A DNA stretch of 64,000 bases from Luteibacter rhizovicinus (GTDB lineage: Bacteria; Pseudomonadota; Gammaproteobacteria; Xanthomonadales; Rhodanobacteraceae). How positions within the stretch are numbered: the stretch's first letter is position 1; each line of letters begins with the position of its first letter. The stretch lies in assembly GCF_004342265.1 (NCBI RefSeq), contig NZ_SMCS01000002.1, positions 868,001 through 932,000 of the forward strand, written 5' to 3'. The notes beneath the pieces were generated by a model, which was given only the letters and a program-made list of their open reading frames with translations, searched no databases and was not told the DNA's origin. Shown here one piece after another: positions 16,321-26,309 of this stretch. Both the position numbers and the translations under genes were made by a program.

Positions 16321-18702
16321 CTACAAATCCGCCGCAATCGACAGCGGTCGCGAATCGCTGCGGCCCTGATCGTCGACAACGCGAACGACGAACTTACCGG
16401 TGCGCTCCGGCTGCCACATCAGCGACTGGCCGGTCGGCGCGCTCCCCAGATACGCATTGTCGACGAACCAGTAAAGCTGGCGGCTGCTTGCGTCCGTGGT
16501 CGCGGTGAACGCGATGCGTTCCTCGCCGATACGCGACGCGCGCATGGTGTATGTGGTGCCGCGCACCGGCGATGTGATGCGTGGAGGATCGCCGGCGAAC
16601 TGTGCACCGCCCTGACAGTCCGGCAGTGGTGGCGGCGTACGGCGCGCCATGCCCGCCTGCGCGAAGACGCGTTGCAGATCCGATGGCCAGTATTCGTAGA
16701 CTTCGGTGCGGGTATGCGCCGGATCGAAAGGCGGACACGCGGGCTTGCCTGTCGCCGAGTCGATAACTACCGGCCTGTGCACGGTGCTTACCTTGATCGG
16801 CGATTTGCCTGGGATGAACCAGGTCGTGCCCAGCTGCGGACACCATGCGTTGGGCAGATCGCCGCTGGCGAGGCAGATGGAAACGCGGCGCAGGTTGGCG
16901 GGATTGCGCCGTATGGGCTCGGCGAGTCCGGGGCGTTCCGCGCGCAAGGCGTCGGCGATGCGAAAGAAAAGCGGGGCCGCCGCCTCGACGCCGACGAAGG
17001 CGGGATTGCCGCTGCCGTCGAAGTTGCCGATCCAGATCACGAGTACGTAGGGCCCGAAGCTGCCCGCGGTCCACGCGTCGCGGAAACTCCACGATGTGCC
17101 GGTTTTCCAGTAGATGGGCAGGCGCGACGACTGAGCGGCGATAGCATCGTCGGGCCGTGGATTCTGCCGGAGCATGTCCATGGTCATGAAGGTCGCTTCG
17201 TCGCTAAGCACCCGGGTACCCGAGGTCTGCGGCTCGCTTGCGAGCATGCGCAGCGGCTTCAGGCTGCCGCGATTGGCCAGCATGGCGTAAAGGCCGCCCA
17301 GTTCCTGCATCGTCACTTCGCCACCGCCAAGTACCAGCGCGAGACCGTAGTGCGATTCGCTCGCCATGCGGCTGACACCGGCATCGCGAAGGAACTGATA
17401 CAGATTCGGACTGGCCAGACGCGACGCGACATAGACCGCGGGAATATTGCGGCTGCGGATCAGCGCCTGCGTCGCCGTTACCGGACCGAGGAAGTGGCCG
17501 TCGAAATTTTCCGGTGTGTAGGGACCGAACGCGGTCGGCACATCGCGCAGCACGGTCTGCGGGTGCAGAACGCCCTGATCGAAACCCAACGCATAGATGA
17601 AAGGCTTCAGCGTCGATCCCGGCGAACGCTTGGCCAGCGTACCGTTGACCTGCCCTGCGATGGAAGAATCGAAATAGTCGGCCGATCCCACCATGGCCTT
17701 TACGCCCATGTCCCGCGTATCGATCAGCAGTGCGGCGGCGTTGCGGATGCCCCGGTCGCCGGCGTGTTCCACATACTGGCGCACCTGACGTTCGAGGCTG
17801 TGTTGCAGACGCAGGTCCAGCGTCGTCGTGACGCGCATGTCGCCGCCGCCTTCCAGACGCCGCGCGGCGAGAATCTGCTCGACGAAGTGAGGCGCTTCGA
17901 AGGGCAGGCGCGAAAGGGAACGCAGGCGCAACGGCAGATCGAAGAGTGGCTGCGCGGATTTGTCTTCCGGATGGCGTGAAACCCAGCGCGCGAACAGGCG
18001 ATTGCGCGATGCCGCCAGCCATTGGTCGATCACGGCGTCGCCGGATGTCGCGTCGGCCTGCAGCCGGCGCGACGGGTCCTGCGGAATGACAGCAAGGGTC
18101 AGTGCCTCGGGAAGGCTGAGCCGATCCGGCGATTTGCCGAAGTACGCGAGGCTTGCCGCACCGACGCCTTCCACGTTGCGACCGTACGGCGCGTCGTTGA
18201 GATACGCCTCCAGGATGTCGCGCTTGGAGTAATAAAGCTCCAGCTGCACCGCGCGCGCGATCTGCACGATCTTGCCGCGTGGACTCCGCGTATCCAGCTT
18301 CCACAACAAGCGGGCGAGCTGCATCGTGATCGTCGAGCCACCCTGCGGATGACCCCCACGTACATAGGTTACCCACGCGCCGCGCAGCAGCCCAAAGGCA
18401 TTGAAACCGGGGTGCCAGTAGAACCAGCGATCCTCATGCAGCAGAACGCCATCGGTGACGGCGGACGAAATGTCCCGAAGCGGAACCCACAACCGATACC
18501 GCTGATCGCTCGCCAGCGTCAGACGCAGCAGTCGACCGTCGGCATCATAGACAGCCGTGGACGACGGCAACCACGATCTCAGCGGATCGTGCGGCCACAC
18601 GCGGAAACCGACGGGAATGGCGACGATGAGGAGCACCGCCACCAACGTGTTATGCCATCGGACCCGGCGCAGGCGTTGAATAAACTGTCGAAGCGAGATC
18701 AT
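16321..18702 (-). CDS. pbpC: Penicillin-binding protein 1C
   Basis: A 793-residue bifunctional peptidoglycan synthase anchored by one N-terminal membrane helix (TLVAVLLIVAIPVGFRVW). The glycosyltransferase GT51 domain includes the catalytic HEDRWFYWHPG (Glu90) and GGSTITMQLAR. The transpeptidase has SPGSTLKPFIY (active Ser), SRN and KTGTS. The last 90 residues form the BiPBP_C domain found only in PBP1C (SPVRGTTYTMRAS onward). It lies 48 bases downstream of the alpha-2-macroglobulin gene on the same strand, the operon order known from E. coli yfhM-pbpC, which suggests repair of the wall after protease attack. Confidence 0.97.
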   Translation of the reverse strand: MISLRQFIQRLRRVRWHNTLVAVLLIVAIPVGFRVWPHDPLRSWLPSSTAVYDADGRLLRLTLASDQRYRLWVPLRDISSAVTDGVLLHEDRWFYWHPGFNAFGLLRGAWVTYVRGGHPQGGSTITMQLARLLWKLDTRSPRGKIVQIARAVQLELYYSKRDILEAYLNDAPYGRNVEGVGAASLAYFGKSPDRLSLPEALTLAVIPQDPSRRLQADATSGDAVIDQWLAASRNRLFARWVSRHPEDKSAQPLFDLPLRLRSLSRLPFEAPHFVEQILAARRLEGGGDMRVTTTLDLRLQHSLERQVRQYVEHAGDRGIRNAAALLIDTRDMGVKAMVGSADYFDSSIAGQVNGTLAKRSPGSTLKPFIYALGFDQGVLHPQTVLRDVPTAFGPYTPENFDGHFLGPVTATQALIRSRNIPAVYVASRLASPNLYQFLRDAGVSRMASESHYGLALVLGGGEVTMQELGGLYAMLANRGSLKPLRMLASEPQTSGTRVLSDEATFMTMDMLRQNPRPDDAIAAQSSRLPIYWKTGTSWSFRDAWTAGSFGPYVLVIWIGNFDGSGNPAFVGVEAAAPLFFRIADALRAERPGLAEPIRRNPANLRRVSICLASGDLPNAWCPQLGTTWFIPGKSPIKVSTVHRPVVIDSATGKPACPPFDPAHTRTEVYEYWPSDLQRVFAQAGMARRTPPPLPDCQGGAQFAGDPPRITSPVRGTTYTMRASRIGEERIAFTATTDASSRQLYWFVDNAYLGSAPTGQSLMWQPERTGKFVVRVVDDQGRSDSRPLSIAADL

Positions 18703-18750
18703 GGCGAGGACAACCGGCGGCGCGTCGCACGATGCGACGCGCCGCTCGCG

Positions 18751-21700
18751 TTACTGCTTGCGCTCCACGTTGAGGTACGTGCCGCCGATCGACCGTGCCT
18801 GGATGCTCCGGTCGTACAGCGACTCGCCGAACGCCGGCGGTACGATGAATCGACCGGCGTTGGTTGCCTTGATCCGGTAAATGAATTCCTGGACGTCGTG
18901 TGTCGCGTACCCATAGATCACCACGCGATCCTCGCGTACGTCGGCGTAGTTGGGTGTCCAGGTGGAACCCGGCTGGCCGATAGGCGAACGCCAGGCGGGT
19001 GTTTCATCGGCTTCCGACGAATCCGCATTTTCGCTATCCGACGCGTCCGCGGACGAATCGCTGGCGACCTGTGTTTCGTCGGCAACGGGCGGCGGCGTGA
19101 TAACCGGTTCGAAGCCGCCCGGCAGAAGGTCGGTGATCGCGACGTTCAGCACATCGCTATCGCCCGTGGCGCGGATGCGCACATGGACGTCGATTTCCTG
19201 ACCGACGGTGACCTTGTCCAGCGACTTGCCGTTCGTGTCGGTGTAATCGCGCACGACTTCGATGCCCTGCTTGATCGGCTTCGTCGGCGAGGCGCGGTCG
19301 TAACCGGTCTGTGCCACGCCGTACCACGCGGTGGTGTCGGCATCGTTGACCAGACGCAGACGCGCCGCGGAACCGGACCAGTGACCCTGCTGCGTGACGC
19401 CGACAGGTGCGGCGATGGGCTTCAGCGTGCCGTTGGCCGCCACTTCGTTGATCGCAAGCTTCGACACATCGCCGCCCGTCTCGGTCGCCCATGCGTCGAG
19501 CGCAAGGATGATCATGCCGGACGACAAGGTGTTGTAGCGACCCTTGCTGAGCGGAGCGAGGAGGTTCTTCATGGCCTGCGGCGGCAGCGCCTTCGCCCGG
19601 TCGGGGAAGTGCTTAGCCAGCAGGTAAAGCGTCGTGGCGTCGCGAATGACCGGATCGTAGTACTCGTCGTAGCTGTAATCTTCATCCGTTGCAGAGCGCA
19701 CTAACCGCTTCTGCAAACCAGCGATCAACGTCGTCGCCTGCGGATCCTGGTGCAACAGCTTGTACGAGGCCGCTAGCCAGCCGGCCGCGAGATCGTCGTG
19801 CCATTCTTTCGGAGCCACTTCGTCGAGACGACGCTGTACGGATGCCAGATCGTTGGTGGTGACATTGCCCTGGCGCGTCAGCAGATAGATCGCATAGGCA
19901 CGTTCGCGCAATGCGTCCAGGTTGTCGCCGGTATCGTCCGCCGCGATCTGGTGCAACGCGCCGTTCGCCGCTTCGAGCATGTCCTGCGGCACGGCCACGC
20001 CGCGGTCGCGGGCTTCGATCAGGTAATGCGTCGCATAGTCGGTGACGAATACGTCGGTGTCGGGCGTCGCCGTCCACAGACCGAAACCGCCCTGCCCGTT
20101 CTGGCGCGCATGCAGCGTGTCGAACAAGTTCGCGATCGGATCGCCTGCCGGGGCAGCACCGTCCATGACCAATGCCGGCTTCACGTGACCGAACTCGGGA
20201 CGCTTGCCGAGCACCAGCGCAGGCATCGCGCTGGAAATGACCTGCTCCGTGCAGTAGTGCTGGAAATCGACAAGGTACGCCGCCAGGCCGCGCGCCAGCA
20301 CCACGGGAACCGTGGAGAACGAGACATCGCGGCGCGCATAGGCGTCGTACATCGAACGCAGATCGGCCACGTCGGTTTTGCCGTGGGCGTCGACGCTGCC
20401 GAAAGCCAGCTCTGTACGCAGCGGCGAAGCCGGCCGCACCGAAAGATCGATGCTCTGTTTCGCGCTCTTGTCGCCGTAGCTGGCGGTGAACGTGAAGTTG
20501 CCGGAACCCAGCGTGTCGGTGGCGCGCACGCGGAATATCGCGACACCTTCGCGCATTTCGCCAAGGCTCAGTTTCTGCGACGCATCGCCGACGATCTGCA
20601 ATTGCGGGCCAGTCTTCAGCTGGATGTTGACCGGAACTTCCTTACCGCCAAGTCCCGTCAGGTTGTTGGCCACACCGACACTTACTTCGACTTCGTCGCC
20701 CGGCGCGACCGTGGTCGGCACGTTCGGCGACAGGACGAAGTCGCCGCGTACCGTGGTCGATCCTTCGAACGTTCCGATCTTGTCGGGTGACACACTGATG
20801 GCCATGACCCGCAGCTTGCCGTTGAAATAGTCGGGCACGCGGTAGGTCAGGTCCTTGCTGCCGTCGACATCCACGATGCCGGACCAGTAAGCCACCGGCT
20901 TGTCGCGCTTGCGCTTGAACGGATTGAGCTGGCGACCGATACCGCCGTCGGCGTCGCCACCGGGCGCGGCCATCGACATCACCTTTTCGATATCGGGAAT
21001 GATGAGATCGAGGATCTGCGAGGTACCGACTTCGAGCATGCGCTTGCGGAAGAAGTAGTCGAGCGGATCGCCGAGCTTGTAGCGCGCGACCTGCAGGATG
21101 CCCTCATCCACCGCGAACACCACCATGCGGGTCGGCGTCGGCGCGGTCAGATGGAAGGTCACTTCGTCGCCGGGTTTCACCAGCGCGGGCGACTCGACCG
21201 AGATACCGTTCCGGCGCGCATCGCGATCCACCGAGAACGGCACGACGCCGAAGCTCAACGGGCTCATGAAGATTTCGTCGGACGACGGATCGCGGATGTA
21301 CTGGACGTTGATGTAGCCATTGCCTTCGAAGTCGGCAGGCACGGCGATGTGCTGGACCGAGCTGGTCGAATCGGCATGGAACCAGGCGTGCGCGTAGACC
21401 TTGTCGCGTTCGATGGTGATCAGACCGCTGCCCGCATACGGCGCGCGGACCGCGATGTCCACCGTTTCGCCCGGAGCGTAGTCCTTCTTCGAAAGCGTCA
21501 GCTGCAGTTCGGCGTTACGTTCCAGCGAGCGCGAGACGTTGCCTTCGCCGGCAACCGAGTACGCAACACGATTGACTTCCTTGCCCGCGGCGTTCTTCAC
21601 GACCAGCGCGAAGTTGCCCGGCTTGTCGGTCGGCAGCGTGACATCGAGTCCCGCGGCGGGAATCGTCAGGTCCGTTTCGTTGACCGTGGTTTCGCGCGCT

Positions 21701-24700
21701 TTGGATTCGTACTTGAAGACGCCCGAATCCTGCTTCGTCAGCACCGACACGTAACGCGTCTCGACGATGGCCTGTTTCAGGCCCTTCAGGTCGATCTTCT
21801 TCGCTTTCGGATCGATGGCGATCAGGTTGACGATACGCTTCGCATCGCGCGTCACGTACTCGAGATTGTCGACGGCGCGATAACCCACCAGCCAGTCGTT
21901 CGACGACACCATGCCCTGCGTGGCCGCGGCAACGCCACGCCCACCCTCGGCCTCGTAGGCCTTGGCGAGGAAGTAGAGCTGATAGGTGGCGTCGGCATAC
22001 TTCGTCAGGTCGAGCTTGAATTCCGCGTGACCCTTATCGTCGGTCTTCGCGTCTTCCAACGATTCCTCGAAGCCTTCCTTCGCGCGACGGATGTCGTAGA
22101 AGTGGTAGTCGCGATAACTGCGGAACGCGGGGAATGCCGGGCGCAGCGTCAACGAACCTTCGACGCGCCTGTCGGCGGCCGGCGTGCCGAACAGGTTCTG
22201 CACATCGACCACGGCTTTCAGATCGGCGGGATGGACCCAGCCTTCGGTTACCTGATCGGAGAGCCGTGCCACGACCTTCATGCGGTCGGGCTGGAACTCC
22301 TTCACCTGCACGGTGGTGCTGCCGATCTGTGCACCGGCTTTACCGTCCTTGGCGATGTACAGATTCACCGTCCAGTTGCCGGTGGGCGCGGTTTCGGCCG
22401 GGGTATAGCTGAGTTCGGCGAAACCCGACGCATCCATGGAGACCGGTTGCTGACGCACTTCGGTACCGCGCGGATCGACAATGCCGGCTACCAGCGGCAT
22501 ACCGGCCACGCTGCGCGTCCAGGTGGATGCACGCACGATCATGCCGATATGGAACAGGTCGCCCGGGCGATAGATGCCGCGGTCGGAGAACAGATACGCC
22601 GAAAGCTGACCCTGGCTGCGCGCGTTGGGTTCGCCGCCGATATCGAAGCGGGAGTAATCCAGCACACGGTCGTACGCGCCGATGGGCAGGAAGGACAGAT
22701 CCTCGCCCTGGCGAACCACGTACATCTCAGGTGTTTTTTCCTGATCGAAACCCTTCAGGCTGGCGAAGTGCACCATGCCGTCGGCGCCCGTGGTCTGCGT
22801 GAACAGCGTGCTGCCGTTCTTCGCGATGACCGTTACCGTGGCACCCGCTACCGGCGAGCCGGTACGAATGGACTGAACGAAGACATCCTGGCTTCCGTCG
22901 ATCGACCGCTTGGCGAGCACGCCCAGGTCGGTAATGACGACAAGCCGGTCGTCCGTCGGCCACTCGGAAGCCGAAGAATCGCTTTCTCCGCCTTCGCTTT
23001 CGCTATCGCCTTCCGCATTGCTGTCGGCCTGCGAGTTGTCGTCGACCGAGGCAGCCGCTTCCTCCGGCGTCCCGCCTGCCTGCTGCGCAGCCAGTGCGCG
23101 CGCTGCCTTTTCTTTCTCGGCGGCGGCTTTCTTCTCCGCCTTTTCGTCGTAGCCCGTCAGACGCAGCAGGAACACGCCGCGCTTGCCCGACGCCAGATAC
23201 TTGCCGAGATCGACGCCCTCGTAATGGGCTTTGCCCGGATCGTCCGCCGGGAACGGAATCTTCTGCACGAAACGGTCGACGATATGGTCCGACGTCAGGC
23301 CGTACATATGCGGCCGGGTCGTGCTGCCGCCATTCAACGAAACGAGATGCTGTAACTGATCTGGCTGGACGCGGCCAATCTCGAGCGTCATGCCCGGCAT
23401 GTTGCGGGACACGACGGAGATACGCTTCGAGCCGCTCATCGACAGCAGCGAGCCGTCGGCCATGAAACGAAGCAGCTTGGGATAGTCGGGCACGGTTAGC
23501 GTTTCGACGCGCGGCTTGGCCATGATGTAGCCGCCGAACGATGCCAGGCCCTTGTCGACGCGAACGTAGATCCGCTGCCCCGGCTTGGCCTGGTAGCGGA
23601 AGCTCTGCATCTGCGCGTACGCGTTCTCGGTCGGGACGACATCGAGCTTCAGCGGTGTGGCCTTGCGCAGCAGGTCTTCGCCGATCTCGCTCGTCGACCA
23701 GGCATAGGGCGTGTCGCGGTTCTCGCCCGATCCCTTGGGACCGTCCTGCGGAAGAATCCAGCCGTGGATACGTTTGGCCAGCTCGTTGTCGCTGACCGCG
23801 CCGGTCACGTTGAGCACCAGCACCTGCTCGGGCTCGAATCGTGCGTTGTCGACCAGCGTGGCGGAAATCTCGTCGATACCGAGGCTATACAGACCCGGCA
23901 CGTGGACCGACGTTTCGATGTCCTTGCCGGTACCGTCGCCGCCGCGCGCACTGCGCGCGCCCGAATCGACCAGCAAGCCTACGGAGCCGTCGTCGCGCGG
24001 CAGCTCCAGTGGCTGGGAGTGGACGAAGGCGTTGAGGCGGCGCTCGTCATAGGTGACGCTGAACTTCAGGTCGCCCGCCGGCTTCTTGTCCTTGTCGAGC
24101 ATCCGGACATGCACGCGCTTTTCGAATTGCGCCGCATCGACCGGGTAATTGAAAGCGACCTGGACGATGGTTTTCTTCATCGTCGGGTTTTCGGGATCCT
24201 GGTAGAACTCGCCGTGCTGGATGCTTGCCGTGAACGGGGCGGTGTCGAAAGTGAAGTGATCGTCGGCCAGCAGCAGCGCCGGTGCGAAGACCTTCGCCTT
24301 ATCGAACGAGACTTCGACATGACGGCCTACCGGCCAGTCTTCGGCAGGCACGAACTTCAGCGTCCGGTCGTTCTCCCAGGTCCACTGACCGGCGAGCTTC
24401 GGATTCATCACGATGCCGTCGGTGACGGGCTTCTGCAGGCTCTCGATGCGTGCGGCCGAACCGGAGAACCGGACGACCAACGGATGGATGACGACCGGCG
24501 TCTGGTCGTAGGCGCTGGGCGCGGGCGCCGGCGCACTGAACGTGATCCGGTTCGGCTCGGGTGCCTTCGGCCGGTTCTGATACCAGTGCCAGCCGAACCA
24601 GCCGCCGACGATCAGCACGAAGGCCGCGGCGATGATGCCGGAAACGCGTAGCGGATGACGCCGCACCTCGTTCCCCGCGGCGGGTACCCAGGCCGGAGCA

Positions 24701-24807
24701 TTCCACGACATCTGGCCGAAAACCGGGCGAAGCACTCGCGCCAGCAACCAGAGGAGACCGCGCATGAAGCGCACGGGAAGCAGGGCGATAAAGCGCAGCA
24801 GATCCAT
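18751..24807 (-). CDS. Bacterial alpha-2-macroglobulin
   Basis: A 2018-residue periplasmic protease trap, longer than E. coli YfhM (about 1650). An N-terminal membrane helix (near residues 55-75, SGIIAAAFVLIVGG) anchors it to the inner membrane; no lipobox is seen. A string of macroglobulin domains follows, including the GDLFHIGMIVRASTW bait-flanking region. A low-complexity linker near residues 590-650 is rich in Ala, Glu, Asp and Ser. The thioester motif C1519-T-E-Q1522 (bases 20242-20253) is intact, so covalent capture of proteases is expected. The C-terminal part carries the thioester and receptor-like domains and ends in an acidic Asp/Ser stretch near 1930. It is cotranscribed with pbpC. 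Confidence 0.95.
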   Translation of the reverse strand: MDLLRFIALLPVRFMRGLLWLLARVLRPVFGQMSWNAPAWVPAAGNEVRRHPLRVSGIIAAAFVLIVGGWFGWHWYQNRPKAPEPNRITFSAPAPAPSAYDQTPVVIHPLVVRFSGSAARIESLQKPVTDGIVMNPKLAGQWTWENDRTLKFVPAEDWPVGRHVEVSFDKAKVFAPALLLADDHFTFDTAPFTASIQHGEFYQDPENPTMKKTIVQVAFNYPVDAAQFEKRVHVRMLDKDKKPAGDLKFSVTYDERRLNAFVHSQPLELPRDDGSVGLLVDSGARSARGGDGTGKDIETSVHVPGLYSLGIDEISATLVDNARFEPEQVLVLNVTGAVSDNELAKRIHGWILPQDGPKGSGENRDTPYAWSTSEIGEDLLRKATPLKLDVVPTENAYAQMQSFRYQAKPGQRIYVRVDKGLASFGGYIMAKPRVETLTVPDYPKLLRFMADGSLLSMSGSKRISVVSRNMPGMTLEIGRVQPDQLQHLVSLNGGSTTRPHMYGLTSDHIVDRFVQKIPFPADDPGKAHYEGVDLGKYLASGKRGVFLLRLTGYDEKAEKKAAAEKEKAARALAAQQAGGTPEEAAASVDDNSQADSNAEGDSESEGGESDSSASEWPTDDRLVVITDLGVLAKRSIDGSQDVFVQSIRTGSPVAGATVTVIAKNGSTLFTQTTGADGMVHFASLKGFDQEKTPEMYVVRQGEDLSFLPIGAYDRVLDYSRFDIGGEPNARSQGQLSAYLFSDRGIYRPGDLFHIGMIVRASTWTRSVAGMPLVAGIVDPRGTEVRQQPVSMDASGFAELSYTPAETAPTGNWTVNLYIAKDGKAGAQIGSTTVQVKEFQPDRMKVVARLSDQVTEGWVHPADLKAVVDVQNLFGTPAADRRVEGSLTLRPAFPAFRSYRDYHFYDIRRAKEGFEESLEDAKTDDKGHAEFKLDLTKYADATYQLYFLAKAYEAEGGRGVAAATQGMVSSNDWLVGYRAVDNLEYVTRDAKRIVNLIAIDPKAKKIDLKGLKQAIVETRYVSVLTKQDSGVFKYESKARETTVNETDLTIPAAGLDVTLPTDKPGNFALVVKNAAGKEVNRVAYSVAGEGNVSRSLERNAELQLTLSKKDYAPGETVDIAVRAPYAGSGLITIERDKVYAHAWFHADSTSSVQHIAVPADFEGNGYINVQYIRDPSSDEIFMSPLSFGVVPFSVDRDARRNGISVESPALVKPGDEVTFHLTAPTPTRMVVFAVDEGILQVARYKLGDPLDYFFRKRMLEVGTSQILDLIIPDIEKVMSMAAPGGDADGGIGRQLNPFKRKRDKPVAYWSGIVDVDGSKDLTYRVPDYFNGKLRVMAISVSPDKIGTFEGSTTVRGDFVLSPNVPTTVAPGDEVEVSVGVANNLTGLGGKEVPVNIQLKTGPQLQIVGDASQKLSLGEMREGVAIFRVRATDTLGSGNFTFTASYGDKSAKQSIDLSVRPASPLRTELAFGSVDAHGKTDVADLRSMYDAYARRDVSFSTVPVVLARGLAAYLVDFQHYCTEQVISSAMPALVLGKRPEFGHVKPALVMDGAAPAGDPIANLFDTLHARQNGQGGFGLWTATPDTDVFVTDYATHYLIEARDRGVAVPQDMLEAANGALHQIAADDTGDNLDALRERAYAIYLLTRQGNVTTNDLASVQRRLDEVAPKEWHDDLAAGWLAASYKLLHQDPQATTLIAGLQKRLVRSATDEDYSYDEYYDPVIRDATTLYLLAKHFPDRAKALPPQAMKNLLAPLSKGRYNTLSSGMIILALDAWATETGGDVSKLAINEVAANGTLKPIAAPVGVTQQGHWSGSAARLRLVNDADTTAWYGVAQTGYDRASPTKPIKQGIEVVRDYTDTNGKSLDKVTVGQEIDVHVRIRATGDSDVLNVAITDLLPGGFEPVITPPPVADETQVASDSSADASDSENADSSEADETPAWRSPIGQPGSTWTPNYADVREDRVVIYGYATHDVQEFIYRIKATNAGRFIVPPAFGESLYDRSIQARSIGGTYLNVERKQ

Positions 24808-24957
24808 AATCCGTTTCGATCCTTGCCAGTTGTTTTGATGCTCCTACGCCGCCCGACGGTCTGACCGCGAGCGAGACATAAGAAACACATTCCCCATGAA
24901 AGCCTGCCAGTACACCATGGCCGGGTAACGGCGGGATTCTGACATAGCCGGGGCAGT

Positions 24958-26142
24958 TCAGTTCACCGGGCCGCCTGGCAACCGGAAGGTAAAGGAGGTC
25001 TGCTTCGTATCGGACAAGCCGACGAGCGTGCCGCCGTGCGCACGCGCGATCTCGGAAGCAATGTACAGACCCAGGCCCAGACCCGGCTTGGGTTGGCCGG
25101 ACCCCACACGAGAAAACGGCTGGAAAATCCGCGCCATCGTGTGGGATGGAATCGGCTGACCACCGTTGGATACGGTCAGGTGAAAAACCCCCTGCATCGA
25201 GCCGGCTTCGACGACCACGGGCAGCTCGCGGTCGCCATGCGACATCGCGTTGTTGAGCAGATTGGCCAGCAACTGCGCCACGCGTCGCGGATCGCAGGTC
25301 ACCGGACGCTCGATGGCGATGCGAACGTCGAGCGCACGCGCCGGGTGAGTGGTACGAACCTCTTCGATCACCTGCCGCATATCGTCCGCGAGGCTGTCGC
25401 AAGCCCGCAGCGCGAGTGGAATACCCCCGCCCAGACGGCCGCGGGCAAAATCCAGAACATTGTCGATGAGGTCCGACATGCGGTCGCAACTGCGACGCAT
25501 GAGGCCAACCGTACGACGCATGCGCGCATCCAGGGGCATCGCTTCCAGCGACTCCGCACCCAGCCGGATCGCATGCAACGGACTGCGCAGGTCGTGTCCC
25601 ACCACGGCGATGAACTGCTCGCGCAGGGTCGCCACGGCATGGGCATCGGCAAGTGCGCTGTCGCTGGCTTCCAGACGGTCTTCCAGATCCAGCTGGGCAC
25701 CGATCAGCTGGGCCAGCAACGTAAGCGTCTTCAGGATATTCGGATCGTCGAGCGGGGCCGGCAGGGGATCGAGCGCGCACAGCGTGCCGAAGAAACTGCC
25801 GTCCGTGCGAATGATGGGAATTGAGACGTAGCTCTCGAATCCATACATCTTCGGTGTCGGATGACCGGCGAACTGGGGCGTCGCGCTCGCGTGACCGAAG
25901 ATGACCGGCTGGTGGTGCTGGCGTATCTCGTTGCAGATCGTGGACTCGAGCCCGAGCTCGCCACCTGGCTTCAGTCCGAAATCGATGCCATCCCGCACGG
26001 CGCAAGCTACCCAGGAGTAGTCGGTGACGCGAGCCACCGCGGCAAAACGCATACCTGTCGTATGTGTAACGACTTCGAGAATCGTCGGCACTGCGGCTAT
26101 GCGCGCAATCGCGTCGATGTCCCGCGCTATACCCGGCTCCAT
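24958..26142 (-). CDS. Sensor histidine kinase with N-terminal GAF domain
   Basis: A 394-residue cytoplasmic kinase with no membrane segment. A GAF domain covers about residues 20-155 (HTTGMRFAAVARVTDYSW, ESYVSIPIIRTDGSFFGTLC). A HisKA domain follows with phospho-accepting His183 (VVGHDLRSPLHAIR), then a HATPase with LLANLLNNAMSHG (N box) and GLGLGLYIASEIARAHGG (G2 box). ATG 26142 is preferred to a GTG at 26202. Proteins of this make-up often sense redox or light, but no chromophore or haem ligand stands out. It is divergent from the HWE kinase at 26310, and neither has an adjacent response regulator. Confidence 0.9.
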   Translation of the reverse strand: MEPGIARDIDAIARIAAVPTILEVVTHTTGMRFAAVARVTDYSWVACAVRDGIDFGLKPGGELGLESTICNEIRQHHQPVIFGHASATPQFAGHPTPKMYGFESYVSIPIIRTDGSFFGTLCALDPLPAPLDDPNILKTLTLLAQLIGAQLDLEDRLEASDSALADAHAVATLREQFIAVVGHDLRSPLHAIRLGAESLEAMPLDARMRRTVGLMRRSCDRMSDLIDNVLDFARGRLGGGIPLALRACDSLADDMRQVIEEVRTTHPARALDVRIAIERPVTCDPRRVAQLLANLLNNAMSHGDRELPVVVEAGSMQGVFHLTVSNGGQPIPSHTMARIFQPFSRVGSGQPKPGLGLGLYIASEIARAHGGTLVGLSDTKQTSFTFRLPGGPVN

Positions 26143-26309
26143 GACCCTGGATTCACCCCTTTTCGATGGGCGCCAGCATACCGGTTTGGTGGACCATGTC
26201 ACGGTGTCGCAATGATCGCGTTATTCGTCGTGCACGGGCCACGTAGGGGCGCTAGGATAGAACTCCGGCGCCCGCTACGGATGCGGGGCGACCCTGGAAG
26301 GGTGAATCG

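Noticed and set aside
21151-23355. 734-codon frame antisense to the alpha-2-macroglobulin
   Set aside because: Its sequence is a GC-codon shadow with no recognisable domain, and the opposite strand encodes an intact known protein.
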